DNA from: Prado023 sp964418695
GTDB taxonomy: Bacteria > Actinomycetota > Actinomycetes > S36-B12 > CAIYMF01
Reading direction: 5' to 3'
Length of the DNA stretch: 64,000 nucleotides
Assembly (NCBI GenBank): GCA_964418695.1
Contig: CAYQMN010000010.1
Span: 51,366 to 115,365 of the forward strand
A program made the position numbers and the translations under genes. Every line of letters starts with the position of its first letter. The first letter of the stretch is position 1. Shown piece after piece: positions 1 to 8,030 of the stretch. The notes below the pieces were generated by a model that was not told the origin of the DNA, did not search any database, and worked only from the letters and a program-made list of their open reading frames with translations.

Positions 1-1004
1 CGGTCACGCAGCTGGGCAACAGCATGATCCGGGTGACCACGGAGTCCCTGGACCAGCCGCAGAGCATGAGCGTGCGCGAGAGCCTCGCGCAGGCGTGCGG
101 AGTGGCGGCGGAGGACGTGTCCGCGCAGGTGGTCGGCCCGTCGTGGGGCGGCGAGATCACGAAGAAGGCGCTGATCGCGCTGGTGGTGTTCCTCGGACTG
201 CTCACTGCGTTCATGGCCGTCTACTTCGACCTGCGGATGGGCGTGGCCGCGATCGTCGCGCTGATCCACGACATCGTCATCACGATCGGCGTCTACTCGG
301 TCTTCCAGTTCGAGGTGACCCCTTCGACGGTGGTCGGCGTGCTCACCATCCTGGGCTACTCGCTCTACGACACGGTCGTGGTCTTCGACAAGGTCCGGGA
401 GAACACGCACGGGATCCTCAGCCAGAGTCGGCGCACCTACTCCGAGGCGGCCAACCTCGCGGTCAACCAGACCCTGGTCCGCAGCATCAACACCTCGATC
501 GTGGCGCTGCTGCCGGTCGGGTCGATCCTGGTCGTGGGCGTCGGCCTGCTCGGCGCGGGCACCCTGATGGACCTCTCGCTCGCGCTGTTCGTCGGCATGG
601 CCGCCGGCACCTACTCCTCGGTGTTCATCGCCGCCCCGCTGCTGTGCCAGCTCGTGGAGCGGCAGCCGCAGATGCAGGCCCTCGCCAGGCGCGTGCAGTC
701 CCGCGGCCAGGACACCCCGCGCCCGCAGATCGGGCCGAAGGGCAAGGGCAAGCCCGGCAAGGCCAAGTCCGGGTCGGGCGGTGCCGGAGGCAAGCCCGCG
801 CCGGGCGGCGGTGATCCGGGCGCCGGTGCCCCGGGCAGCGGAGCCGCGGTCGCCCTGGACGTGGCCGACGTGTCGGAGGGGTTCGACGCCGATCCGGCGC
901 AGGCCGCGGCCAGCACCGACGACGCGATGGCCCGGGCACGGGCGCGACGGGCCACCGCCGGGCCGCGCAACCAGCCGAAGAAGACCCCGCGCGCCAAGCG
1001 CTGA
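1..1004 (+). CDS. secF: Protein translocase subunit SecF (5'-truncated by window edge)
   Basis: SecF works with SecD in the cytoplasmic membrane and uses the proton gradient to assist late steps of Sec-dependent export. The reading frame is open from base 3, so the start lies outside the window; only the end of the first periplasmic domain and the remaining membrane segments are present. Family marks are VGPSWGGEI before the second membrane segment and YDTVVVFDKVREN in the central segment, followed by several hydrophobic helices. After about residue 220 of the visible part comes a long low-complexity tail rich in Gly, Pro, Ala and Lys ending RAKR, much longer than in E. coli and typical of actinobacteria. 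secD is expected just upstream; relA follows 88 bp downstream, the usual actinobacterial order. Confidence 0.97.
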   Translation, partial: VTQLGNSMIRVTTESLDQPQSMSVRESLAQACGVAAEDVSAQVVGPSWGGEITKKALIALVVFLGLLTAFMAVYFDLRMGVAAIVALIHDIVITIGVYSVFQFEVTPSTVVGVLTILGYSLYDTVVVFDKVRENTHGILSQSRRTYSEAANLAVNQTLVRSINTSIVALLPVGSILVVGVGLLGAGTLMDLSLALFVGMAAGTYSSVFIAAPLLCQLVERQPQMQALARRVQSRGQDTPRPQIGPKGKGKPGKAKSGSGGAGGKPAPGGGDPGAGAPGSGAAVALDVADVSEGFDADPAQAAASTDDAMARARARRATAGPRNQPKKTPRAKR

Positions 1005-1025
1005 GTCGGCGGGCGACCCCCGGCG

Positions 1026-1031
1026 TACACT
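1026..1031 (+). promoter_or_regulatory. Candidate -10 element (TACACT) for relA
   Basis: TACACT lies in the secF-relA gap and would start transcription near 1038, giving a leader of about 55 nt that contains a strong ribosome-binding site, GGAGGAGG at 1081-1088. No clear -35 hexamer is visible. Confidence 0.45.
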
Positions 1032-1092
1032 CACCCTGCCGCGAGGGGAGCGCGGCGGACGGGGGGTGCAGAGCGAGCGCGGAGGAGGCTGC

Positions 1093-3354
1093 GTGGCCGA
1101 GCCGGAGGTGACCGGGACCGCCGAGCCTGCGCCGGATCCCGCACCGGGGCGCCGCTCACGACTGTCCCGGATCATCAACCCTGGCTCGCCCTACCCCGAG
1201 CTGGATCCGGTCCTGCGCACGCTGCGCCAGTTCCACCCGCGCGACGACACCAAGGTGATCGTGGCGGCCTACCAGACCGCCGAGTCCCGGCACCGCAGCC
1301 AGCGCCGGCGCTCCGGCGAGCCGTACATCACCCATCCGCTGGCGGTCGCGCAGATCCTGGCCGACCTGGGCATGACCTCGCCGACGCTGGCCGCCGCGCT
1401 GCTGCACGACACGGTCGAGGACACCGAGTACTCGCTCAAGGAGCTCCGCGCCGAGTTCGGCGACGAGATCGCCGAGCTGGTCGACGGGGTCACGAAGCTG
1501 GACAAGGTCACCTACGGCGAGGCCAGCGCCGCGGAGACGGTGCGCAAGATGGTCGTCGCGATGGCCCGCGACATCCGGGTGCTGGTCATCAAGCTGGCCG
1601 ACCGGCTGCACAACATGCGCACGCTGGCCTTCCTGCCCGAGGCCAAGAAGGCGGTCAAGGCCCGCGAGACCCTGGAGATCTACGCCCCGCTGGCCCATCG
1701 GCTGGGCATGAACACGGTCAAGTGGGAGCTGGAGGACCTTGCCTTCGCCACGCTGCATCCGAAGATGTACGAGGAGATCGTCCGGCTGGTCACCCAGCGC
1801 GCGCCCGAGCGCGAGGAGTACCTGGCCCGGGTCATCAAGGACATCGAGGCGCAGCTGCGCGCGGCCCGCATCCGGGTCACGGTGACTGGACGGCCCAAGC
1901 ACTACTACTCCGTGTACCAGAAGATGATCGTGCGCGGTCACGACTTCGCCGACATCTACGACCTGGTCGGCGTGCGCATCCTGGTCGACACGGTGCGCGA
2001 CTGCTACGCGGTGCTCGGCGCCCTGCACTCCTCCTGGAACCCGCTGCCCGGGCGGTTCAAGGACTACATCGCGATGCCCAAGTTCAACATGTACCAGTCG
2101 CTGCACACGACGGTGATCGGGCCCGAGGGCAAGCCCGTCGAGATGCAGATCCGCACCCACGAGATGCACCGGGCGGCCGAGTACGGCATCGCCGCGCACT
2201 GGCGGTACAAGCAGAACGACGTCGGCGGGATGGCGGGGCCCGAGGACATGGGCTGGCTGCGCCAGCTGGTCGAGTGGCAGCGGGAGACCGAGGACCCGGG
2301 GGAGTTCCTGGAGTCGCTGCGCTACGACCTGGGCTCCTCGGAGGTCTACGTCTTCACCCCGCGCGGGGACGTGATCGCCCTGCCGGCCGGCTCGACCCCG
2401 GTGGACTTCGCCTACGCCGTGCACACCGAGCTCGGGCATCGCTGCGTGGGCGCGCTGGTGAACGGCAAGATGGTGCCGCTGTCCAGCACGCTGCACAACG
2501 GCGACTCGGTCGAGGTCTTCACCGGAAAGGCGGACTCCGGTCCCAGCCAGGACTGGCTCACGTTCGTCCGCAGCCCACGCGCCCGCAGCAAGATCCGCGC
2601 CTGGTTCTCCAAGGAGCGCCGCGAGGAGGCGATCGAGAAGGGCAAGGACCTGCTGCTCAAGGCGATGCGCAAGGAGGGCGTGGCGGTCACCCGGCTGCTC
2701 TCGACCGCGGCCCTGAGCAACGTCGCCACGGATCTGCGGCAGTCCGACGTGAGCGCGCTCTACGCCGCGATCGGCGAGGGCCGGATCAGCCCGCAGACGG
2801 TCATCCATCGCCTCGTCGCGACCGCGGGCGGTCCGACCGCGGCCCAGGACGACGTCGCGGAGTCGGTCACGCCCGGGGTCACGAAGGTCCGCCAGCGCAC
2901 GGACGCCGACCCGGGCGTCACGGTCATCGGATCGCAGCTGGGCGACGTCTGGGTCAAGCTCGCGCGCTGCTGCACGCCGGTCCCCGGCGACGACATCACC
3001 GGCTTCGTCACCCGCGGCAACGGGGTCTCGGTGCACCGCACCGACTGCGTCAACGTGGCCGCGCTGCAGAGCCAGGCCGAGCGGTTCGTGCCGGTCACCT
3101 GGCAGCCCGGCGCCTCGTCGGTGTTCCTGGTGAACATCCAGGTCGAGGCGCTGGACCGCTCACGGCTGCTCTCGGACGTGACCCGGACCCTGTCCGACCA
3201 GCACGTGAACATCCTGTCCGCGGCGGTCAGCACGACCAAGGAGCGGATCGCGGTCTCCCGGTTCACCTTCGAGATGGGCGACCCCAAGCACCTGGGCGCG
3301 GTCCTGCGAGCGGTCCGCAGCGTCGAGGGCGTCTTCGACGCCTACCGGGTCTGA
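1093..3354 (+). CDS. relA: Bifunctional (p)ppGpp synthetase/hydrolase RelA/SpoT
   Basis: Makes and degrades the stringent-response alarmone (p)ppGpp. The GTG at 1093 is chosen because GGAGGAGG lies 4 nt upstream; it gives 753 residues, normal for the long Rel family. In order: HD hydrolase domain with HDTVEDT at about residues 105-111; synthetase domain with GRPKHYYSVYQKM (about 266) and RFKDYIAMPKFNMYQSLHTT; TGS domain from about 420; a Cys-rich segment with CCTPVPGDDITGF; and a C-terminal ACT domain. Both catalytic halves look intact, so a true bifunctional Rel is likely. The alternative upstream start near 781 would overlap secF and encode Arg/Pro-rich sequence without family similarity. 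Confidence 0.97.
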   Translation: MAEPEVTGTAEPAPDPAPGRRSRLSRIINPGSPYPELDPVLRTLRQFHPRDDTKVIVAAYQTAESRHRSQRRRSGEPYITHPLAVAQILADLGMTSPTLAAALLHDTVEDTEYSLKELRAEFGDEIAELVDGVTKLDKVTYGEASAAETVRKMVVAMARDIRVLVIKLADRLHNMRTLAFLPEAKKAVKARETLEIYAPLAHRLGMNTVKWELEDLAFATLHPKMYEEIVRLVTQRAPEREEYLARVIKDIEAQLRAARIRVTVTGRPKHYYSVYQKMIVRGHDFADIYDLVGVRILVDTVRDCYAVLGALHSSWNPLPGRFKDYIAMPKFNMYQSLHTTVIGPEGKPVEMQIRTHEMHRAAEYGIAAHWRYKQNDVGGMAGPEDMGWLRQLVEWQRETEDPGEFLESLRYDLGSSEVYVFTPRGDVIALPAGSTPVDFAYAVHTELGHRCVGALVNGKMVPLSSTLHNGDSVEVFTGKADSGPSQDWLTFVRSPRARSKIRAWFSKERREEAIEKGKDLLLKAMRKEGVAVTRLLSTAALSNVATDLRQSDVSALYAAIGEGRISPQTVIHRLVATAGGPTAAQDDVAESVTPGVTKVRQRTDADPGVTVIGSQLGDVWVKLARCCTPVPGDDITGFVTRGNGVSVHRTDCVNVAALQSQAERFVPVTWQPGASSVFLVNIQVEALDRSRLLSDVTRTLSDQHVNILSAAVSTTKERIAVSRFTFEMGDPKHLGAVLRAVRSVEGVFDAYRV

Positions 3355-3378
3355 GCGATCCCCAGCAGGGCCCGTCTC

Positions 3379-3439
3379 CGTGGTCGGAATGCGACACCGG
3401 TGTCGGATTCCGACACCTGATTGTCGGATTCCGACCACG
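3379..3439. repeat. Triple TCGGA(A/T)TCCGA palindrome between convergent genes
   Basis: Between the convergent relA and DUF349 genes lie three copies of a TCGGAATNCGA-like core at a spacing of 20-21 bp. The outer copies (3379-3396 and 3422-3439) are 18-bp inverted arms with one mismatch. The middle copy (3400-3416) is itself a 17-bp palindrome with a single central unpaired base. The most economical reading is a bidirectional transcription terminator; there is no T tract. Confidence 0.6.
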
Positions 3440-3495
3440 TTGTCTGGGCCGAGAAGGGCGCCGGCGGGCCGGGGCTCAGCCCCCGGCGCCGCGGC

Positions 3496-4737
3496 TCAGC
3501 CTGAGTACTCCGCCAGGGAGCTCTCGGCGGCCGCCAGGAGCATCCGGGTCTGCTCGACGCGCCCGGCGAGGTCGGCGGCCTTGCGGTCGTTGCCGGCCGC
3601 CTGGGCAGCCGCCGCCTCCGCCTCGAGCTTGGCCAGCGACGCCCGGAACGTGGCGACCGTCGACTCGGCCAGGGCCCGCTTGGCCGGATCGGTCCGCCGC
3701 CACTGGTCGGCCTCGAAGCGGTGCACGGCGTCCTCGACCTTGCGCAGGCGACCTTCGATCCGGTCGCGGTCGGCGCGCGGTACATGGCCGATCGCCGTCC
3801 ACTTCTCGGCGATCGAGCGCAGCGCGGAACGGGCGGCCGACAGATCCTTGATCGGCAGCAGCGACTCGGCCTGCTCGACCAGGGCCTCCTTGGCGGCGAG
3901 GTTCTCGCGCTCGGAGCCGTCGCGCTGCGCCTGCACGCCGGCGCGCGCGGAGAAGAAGGCGTCCTGGGCGGCCCGGAAGCTGGCCCACAGCCGGTCCTCG
4001 TCGGCCCGGCCGGCGCGGGGTGCCGCCTTCCAGCGATCCATCAGCGCGCGCTGGGCCCGGGCGGTGACGTCCCACTCGGTGCTGGTGGCCAGGGCCTGCG
4101 CCTCGGCGACGATCGCCTGCTTGATCGCGACCGCCTCCTTGTGGGCGGCGTCGAGCTGGGAGAAGTGCGCGCGGCGGGCCTTGTCGAACGCGCCCCGGGC
4201 ACCGCTCAGGCGCTTCCAGAGCTCCTGTTCGGCGTCGCGGCTGGCCCGGTCGGCGTGCGGCAGCTCGGTCCACGCGGCCTGCAGCTCCTTGAACCGCTCG
4301 CCGGTCGCCTTCCACTGGGTAGAGGTGGCCAGCTGCTCGGCCTCCTCCACCAGCGCGGTGCGCGCCTGCAGCGTCTTCTCGCGCGCAGCCTGACGGGCCG
4401 CGGCTGCGGCCTCCTTCTGCTGGGCGGCGGCCTCGGTCAGCCTGTCGGCGAGGTCGGACAGGGCGGCGAGGTCGCCGACCACCTGCGGGCTCTCGACGGC
4501 CTGGCGCAGCTTCGCGGTCACCGCCGCCACCGAGTCCGAGCCCTTGCCCTCGGCCAGGCGCGCGAGCAGCAGCTGTGCCTCGGCGACCAGCCCCTCGTAG
4601 CGGACCTTGAAGAATCGCAGCCCTTCGGCGGGATCGCCGGCAGCCCACTGCCCCACGGCGACCTCCTCGCCGTCGGGACGCCGCACGAAGACAGTGCCGT
4701 CGTCGGCGACCCTGCCGTGCTCCTGCTCGGTCATCAT
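3496..4737 (-). CDS. DUF349 coiled-coil protein
   Basis: Protein of 413 residues, built almost entirely of Ala/Glu/Arg-rich amphipathic helix with repeated patterns around conserved Trp residues (for example QWKATGERFKELQAAW, EWDVTARAQRALMDRWKAAPRAG and SIAEKWTAIGHVPRADRDRI). This is the DUF349 repeat. The N-terminus (about residues 1-45) is not coiled coil and contains TVFVRRPDGEEVAVGQW. A GGAGGG ribosome-binding site precedes the start; the ATG three bases further in is equally possible. It lies downstream of the cyclophilin gene on the same strand, with a 64-bp gap. Function unknown: the family is widespread in actinobacteria next to relA, which hints at a stress or nucleoid link, but nothing in the sequence proves one. 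Confidence 0.85.
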   Translation of the reverse strand: MMTEQEHGRVADDGTVFVRRPDGEEVAVGQWAAGDPAEGLRFFKVRYEGLVAEAQLLLARLAEGKGSDSVAAVTAKLRQAVESPQVVGDLAALSDLADRLTEAAAQQKEAAAAARQAAREKTLQARTALVEEAEQLATSTQWKATGERFKELQAAWTELPHADRASRDAEQELWKRLSGARGAFDKARRAHFSQLDAAHKEAVAIKQAIVAEAQALATSTEWDVTARAQRALMDRWKAAPRAGRADEDRLWASFRAAQDAFFSARAGVQAQRDGSERENLAAKEALVEQAESLLPIKDLSAARSALRSIAEKWTAIGHVPRADRDRIEGRLRKVEDAVHRFEADQWRRTDPAKRALAESTVATFRASLAKLEAEAAAAQAAGNDRKAADLAGRVEQTRMLLAAAESSLAEYSG

Positions 4738-4801
4738 CGAACCCTCCGTAGCCAGATCCCGCGCATCATCGCATGGGACTTTGGGCTCAACCGTCGAAAG
4801 C

Positions 4802-5656
4802 TCAGCCCAGCGCGGGGGTCACTACGGTGGACACGATGCCGACGGAAGCGGCCGGTGCGCCATCGGTGCTGCCGTCCAGGACTCCGGCGTTCGCCACCTT
4901 CTCCACGACGTCCATGCCCTTGGTCACCGTGCCCCAGACCGTGTAGGCGGGTGGCAGCGGGGAGTCCTTGTAGACGATGAAGAACTGGCTGCCGCCGGTG
5001 TTCGCGCCGGCGTTGGCCATGGCGACCGTGCCCTTCTTGTAGATCACGGTGGCCGCCGCAGACTCGCCCTTGCCCCCGGGCAGGTTCTCGTCGGGGAGGC
5101 TGAAGCCGGGGGAGCCGGTGCCGGTGCCGGTCGGGTCGCCGCACTGCAGGACCCAGATGCCGCTGGTGGTCAGCCGGTGGCAGGGGGTGTCGTCGAAGTA
5201 GCCGTCCGTGGCCAGGACCAGCATCGCGTTGACGGTCGTGGGCGCGGCCTCGGGCTTGGTGGTGATCGTGACCTTGCCGCAGTTGGTCTTCAGCGCGAGC
5301 GTGTAGTCGGTGTCGGACTTGATGGTCTTCTTCGGCACGGCCTTGTACTGGTTGGCGTTGCCGGGCTGGGGGGCGGGGTCGCAGCCGATGTCCGAGGGGC
5401 TCGGGCTCGGGCTGGCGGTCGGGGTCTGGCTGGGCGAGGGGCTCGCGGTGGTGTCGGCGTCGTCCGGCCACAGGGCGAAGGCACCGATCACGCCGGCCAC
5501 GACCAGCACGGCCGCCACCGCGCCGATCCGCTGGTTGCGGCGCTTGCGGGCGGCCCGCTCGGTGCGCCGCGCGGACTGCCGCTCGTACTTCGCGGCGGCC
5601 AGCTCGCGACGGCGTCGGTTGCTGGCCCCGGATCCCGGCTTGCTGGCCTTGGACAC
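4802..5656 (-). CDS. Membrane-anchored cyclophilin-type peptidyl-prolyl isomerase
   Basis: Catalyses cis-trans isomerisation of Xaa-Pro bonds, probably on the outer face of the membrane. The GTG at 5656 is preceded by AGGAG and gives 284 residues. A basic cytoplasmic start (many Arg/Lys) is followed by one membrane span (AVAAVLVVAGVIGAFAL, about residues 46-62), a Ser/Thr/Pro linker, and a C-terminal cyclophilin domain. Domain marks are TPCHRL (in place of the common FHRV), VLQCGDPTGTGTG, GTVAMANAGANTGGSQFFI and the terminal VWGTV. The catalytic Arg of the HR pair and the SQFFI motif are present. It is divergent from the MBL-hisS operon, and a gene of this type between relA and hisS is common in actinobacteria. 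Confidence 0.92.
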   Translation of the reverse strand: MSKASKPGSGASNRRRRELAAAKYERQSARRTERAARKRRNQRIGAVAAVLVVAGVIGAFALWPDDADTTASPSPSQTPTASPSPSPSDIGCDPAPQPGNANQYKAVPKKTIKSDTDYTLALKTNCGKVTITTKPEAAPTTVNAMLVLATDGYFDDTPCHRLTTSGIWVLQCGDPTGTGTGSPGFSLPDENLPGGKGESAAATVIYKKGTVAMANAGANTGGSQFFIVYKDSPLPPAYTVWGTVTKGMDVVEKVANAGVLDGSTDGAPAASVGIVSTVVTPALG

Positions 5657-5727
5657 GTCCCGATGCTCCTGCTCTGCGGCGGTGGCGGGCAGCTGCCACC
5701 CAGCTGCGCGCCGGCCCCGCGGTGGGG

Positions 5728-5733
5728 AGTGTA
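5728..5733 (-). promoter_or_regulatory. Candidate -10 element for the cyclophilin gene
   Basis: TACACT on the minus strand, about 70 nt upstream of the GTG start. It fits a leader of about 65 nt containing the AGGAG ribosome-binding site. Confidence 0.4.
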
Positions 5734-5812
5734 GGTCGGCAGCCTGGGAGTGCGGCCGGCGACACCCGCAAGTGCCGAGCGAGGGCGATTCAGAGTGTCC
5801 CGGTCCCGGCGA

Positions 5813-5818
5813 TAGCCT
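5813..5818 (+). promoter_or_regulatory. Candidate -10 element for the MBL hydrolase-hisS operon
   Basis: TAGCCT is placed about 95 nt before the ATG at 5913. No convincing -35 hexamer is present. Confidence 0.35.
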
Positions 5819-5912
5819 TGGCGGGCCCACGGCTGCCCCGGCCACCGCGCGCCCAGGACCCGCGCCACGCCGCGCGCTGCTGCCCACGCTCCGCGCCCAG
5901 GACAGGACTGCC

Positions 5913-6605
5913 ATGCTCATCGCCGGATTCCCCGCCGGCCCGTTCGGGACCAACTGCTGGATCCTCGCGCCCGGCCCGCGCAGCGAGGCGGTCATCGTGG
6001 ATCCCGGGATGAACAGCCGCGAGGGGATCGAGTCGGTGCTGGCCGAGCACCACCTGCGCCCGGTCGCGGTCATGGTCTCCCATGGGCACATGGATCACAT
6101 GTGGTCGGTGCTGCCGGTGTGCTCCGGGTACGACATCCCCGCCTGGATCCACTCGAAGGATCGCGCGCTGCTCACCGACCCGTACGCCGCGTCGTGGGCC
6201 GGGACCCGCGAGCAGGTCACCGCGATCATGGGCCCGGTCGAGTTCGCCGAGCCCGACGACGTCCGCGAGCTGGCCGACGGCACCACCCTGGAGATCGCCG
6301 GCATGTCCTTCGTGGCCGATCACGCACCGGGGCACACCCAGGGCTCGGTCGCGTTCCGGATGACCGACACCGGCGCTGAGCCGCTCATGCTCTCCGGGGA
6401 CCTGCTGTTCGCCGGCTCGATCGGGCGCACCGACCTGCCCGGCGGCGACCACGCGGCGATGCGCCGCTCGCTCGCGCGTGTGGTGCTGCGCCAGCCCGAC
6501 GAGATGGTCGTCCTGCCCGGGCACGGCCAGACCACGACCATCGGCGCCGAGCGGCGCACCAACCCGTTCCTGCAGGACCTGGCCGACGTGGAGGGTGCCC
6601 GATGA
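5913..6605 (+). CDS. MBL-fold metallo-hydrolase (glyoxalase II-like)
   Basis: Protein of 230 residues of the metallo-beta-lactamase superfamily. The metal-binding signature is SHGHMDH (about residues 53-59); further ligands are DHAPGHTQGS, LSGDLLFAGSIGRTDLPGG and VLPGHGQTT. The pattern matches the hydroxyacylglutathione hydrolase-like branch, so thioester hydrolysis is the likely reaction, substrate unknown. The start follows from the family's N-terminus (LIAGFPAGPFGTNCW). The gene overlaps hisS by four bases (ATGA at 6602-6605), so the two are translationally coupled; this pairing is conserved in many actinobacteria, although the functional reason is not evident from sequence. Confidence 0.93.
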   Translation: MLIAGFPAGPFGTNCWILAPGPRSEAVIVDPGMNSREGIESVLAEHHLRPVAVMVSHGHMDHMWSVLPVCSGYDIPAWIHSKDRALLTDPYAASWAGTREQVTAIMGPVEFAEPDDVRELADGTTLEIAGMSFVADHAPGHTQGSVAFRMTDTGAEPLMLSGDLLFAGSIGRTDLPGGDHAAMRRSLARVVLRQPDEMVVLPGHGQTTTIGAERRTNPFLQDLADVEGAR

Positions 6606-7939
6606 GCCGTGCCGTGAGGATCGCCCCGCTGTCCGGGTTCCCCGAGTACCTGCCGGCCGAGCGGATCGTCGAGCAGCACGTCCTGGACACCGTGCGCCGT
6701 GTGTTCGAGCTGCACGGCTTCGCCTCGATCGAGACCCGCGCGGTCGAGCCGCTGGAGCAGATGCTGCGCAAGGGCGAGATCGACAAGGAGGTCTACGTCC
6801 TGCGCCGGCTGCACGCCGACGCGCAGGAGGGGGACGCCGGCCTGGGCCTGCACTTCGACCTGACTGTGCCGTTCGCCCGCTACGTGGTGCAGAACGCCGG
6901 GCACCTGGAGTTCCCGTTCCGGCGCCACCAGATCCAGAAGGTGTGGCGCGGGGAGCGTCCCCAGGAGGGGCGCTTCCGGGAGTTCGTGCAGGCCGACATC
7001 GACGTCGTCGGCCGGGATGCGCTGGCCTTCCACCACGAGGTGGAGGTCGCGCTGGTGATGGCCGAGGTGTTCCGCGCGCTGCCGATGCCGCCCGCGGTGA
7101 TCCTGGTGAACAACCGGCGACTGGCCGAGGGCTTCTTCCTCGGCGCAGGCGCGAGCGACCCCGCCGCGGCGCTGCGGGCGATCGACAAGCTGGCCAAGAT
7201 CGGCCCGGCGAAGGTCCGCGACCTGCTGATCGGGGAGGCGGGGCTGAGCGGGTCCGGCGCCGGCGCGTGCCTCGCGCTGGCGCAGATCCGCAGCGCCGAC
7301 ACCTCGTTCGTCGAGCAGGTCCGCGCCCTGGGCGTGACTCACGAGCTGCTCGACCAGGGCCTGGCCGAGCTGGCCGCCGTCGTCGGTGCCGCCGCGCACC
7401 GGATGCCCGGCGCGGTCGTCGCGGACCTCAAGATCGCCCGCGGCCTGGACTACTACACCGGCACCGTCTACGAGACCGAGCTGGTCGGCCACGAGGACTT
7501 CGGCTCGATCTGCTCGGGCGGTCGCTACGACGCCCTGGCCTCCGACGGCCGCACGACCTACCCCGGAGTCGGCATCTCGCTGGGCGTCTCGCGGCTGCTG
7601 GCCGCGCTGCTGGGCCGCGGCCTGGTCCGGGCCACCCGGTCGGTGCCCAGCGCGGTGCTGGTCGCCGTCGACGATGAGGAGTCGCGCGCCGGCTCGGCGG
7701 CCATCGCCGCGGAGCTGCGGGCGCGCGGGATCCCCACCGAGGTGGCGCCCAAGGCCGACCGGTACGGCAAGCAGATCCGCTACGCCGACCGGCGGGGGAT
7801 CCCCTTCGTCTGGTTCCCCGGCGCGGACGGCGACCCGGGATCGGTCAAGGACATCCGCTCCGGCGAGCAGGCGCAGGCGGATCCGGGGTCGTGGCGACCG
7901 CCGGCCGAGGACCTGCATCCGCGCGTCGAGCTGTGCTGA
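6602..7939 (+). CDS. hisS: Histidyl-tRNA synthetase
   Basis: Class II synthetase charging tRNA-His. 445 residues, normal length. Motif 2 region is QKVWRGERPQEGRFREFVQADID; the histidine-specific motifs are ARGLDYYTGTVYE and CSGGRYD; the anticodon-binding domain starts near residue 345 (SAVLVAVDDEE) and contains the IRYADRRGIPF segment. The N-terminus, PLSGFPEYLPAERIVE, is the actinobacterial form. The ATG lies inside the stop of the MBL gene, so this is the second gene of an operon. It ends 91 bp before the convergent APH gene. Confidence 0.97.
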   Translation: MSRAVRIAPLSGFPEYLPAERIVEQHVLDTVRRVFELHGFASIETRAVEPLEQMLRKGEIDKEVYVLRRLHADAQEGDAGLGLHFDLTVPFARYVVQNAGHLEFPFRRHQIQKVWRGERPQEGRFREFVQADIDVVGRDALAFHHEVEVALVMAEVFRALPMPPAVILVNNRRLAEGFFLGAGASDPAAALRAIDKLAKIGPAKVRDLLIGEAGLSGSGAGACLALAQIRSADTSFVEQVRALGVTHELLDQGLAELAAVVGAAAHRMPGAVVADLKIARGLDYYTGTVYETELVGHEDFGSICSGGRYDALASDGRTTYPGVGISLGVSRLLAALLGRGLVRATRSVPSAVLVAVDDEESRAGSAAIAAELRARGIPTEVAPKADRYGKQIRYADRRGIPFVWFPGADGDPGSVKDIRSGEQAQADPGSWRPPAEDLHPRVELC

Positions 7940-8030
7940 GGGCACGCTCGCTGGCGTGGCGGTCTCCGGCCCGCGAGCCTGGGGGAGGGCCGTGGCATGA
8001 CCGGGCGCTCCGGCGCGGTGAGTCGAGCCC

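Noticed and set aside
781..1092. Longer N-terminus for relA beginning inside secF
   Set aside because: It overlaps the coding end of secF, encodes low-complexity sequence, and ignores the strong ribosome-binding site before GTG 1093.
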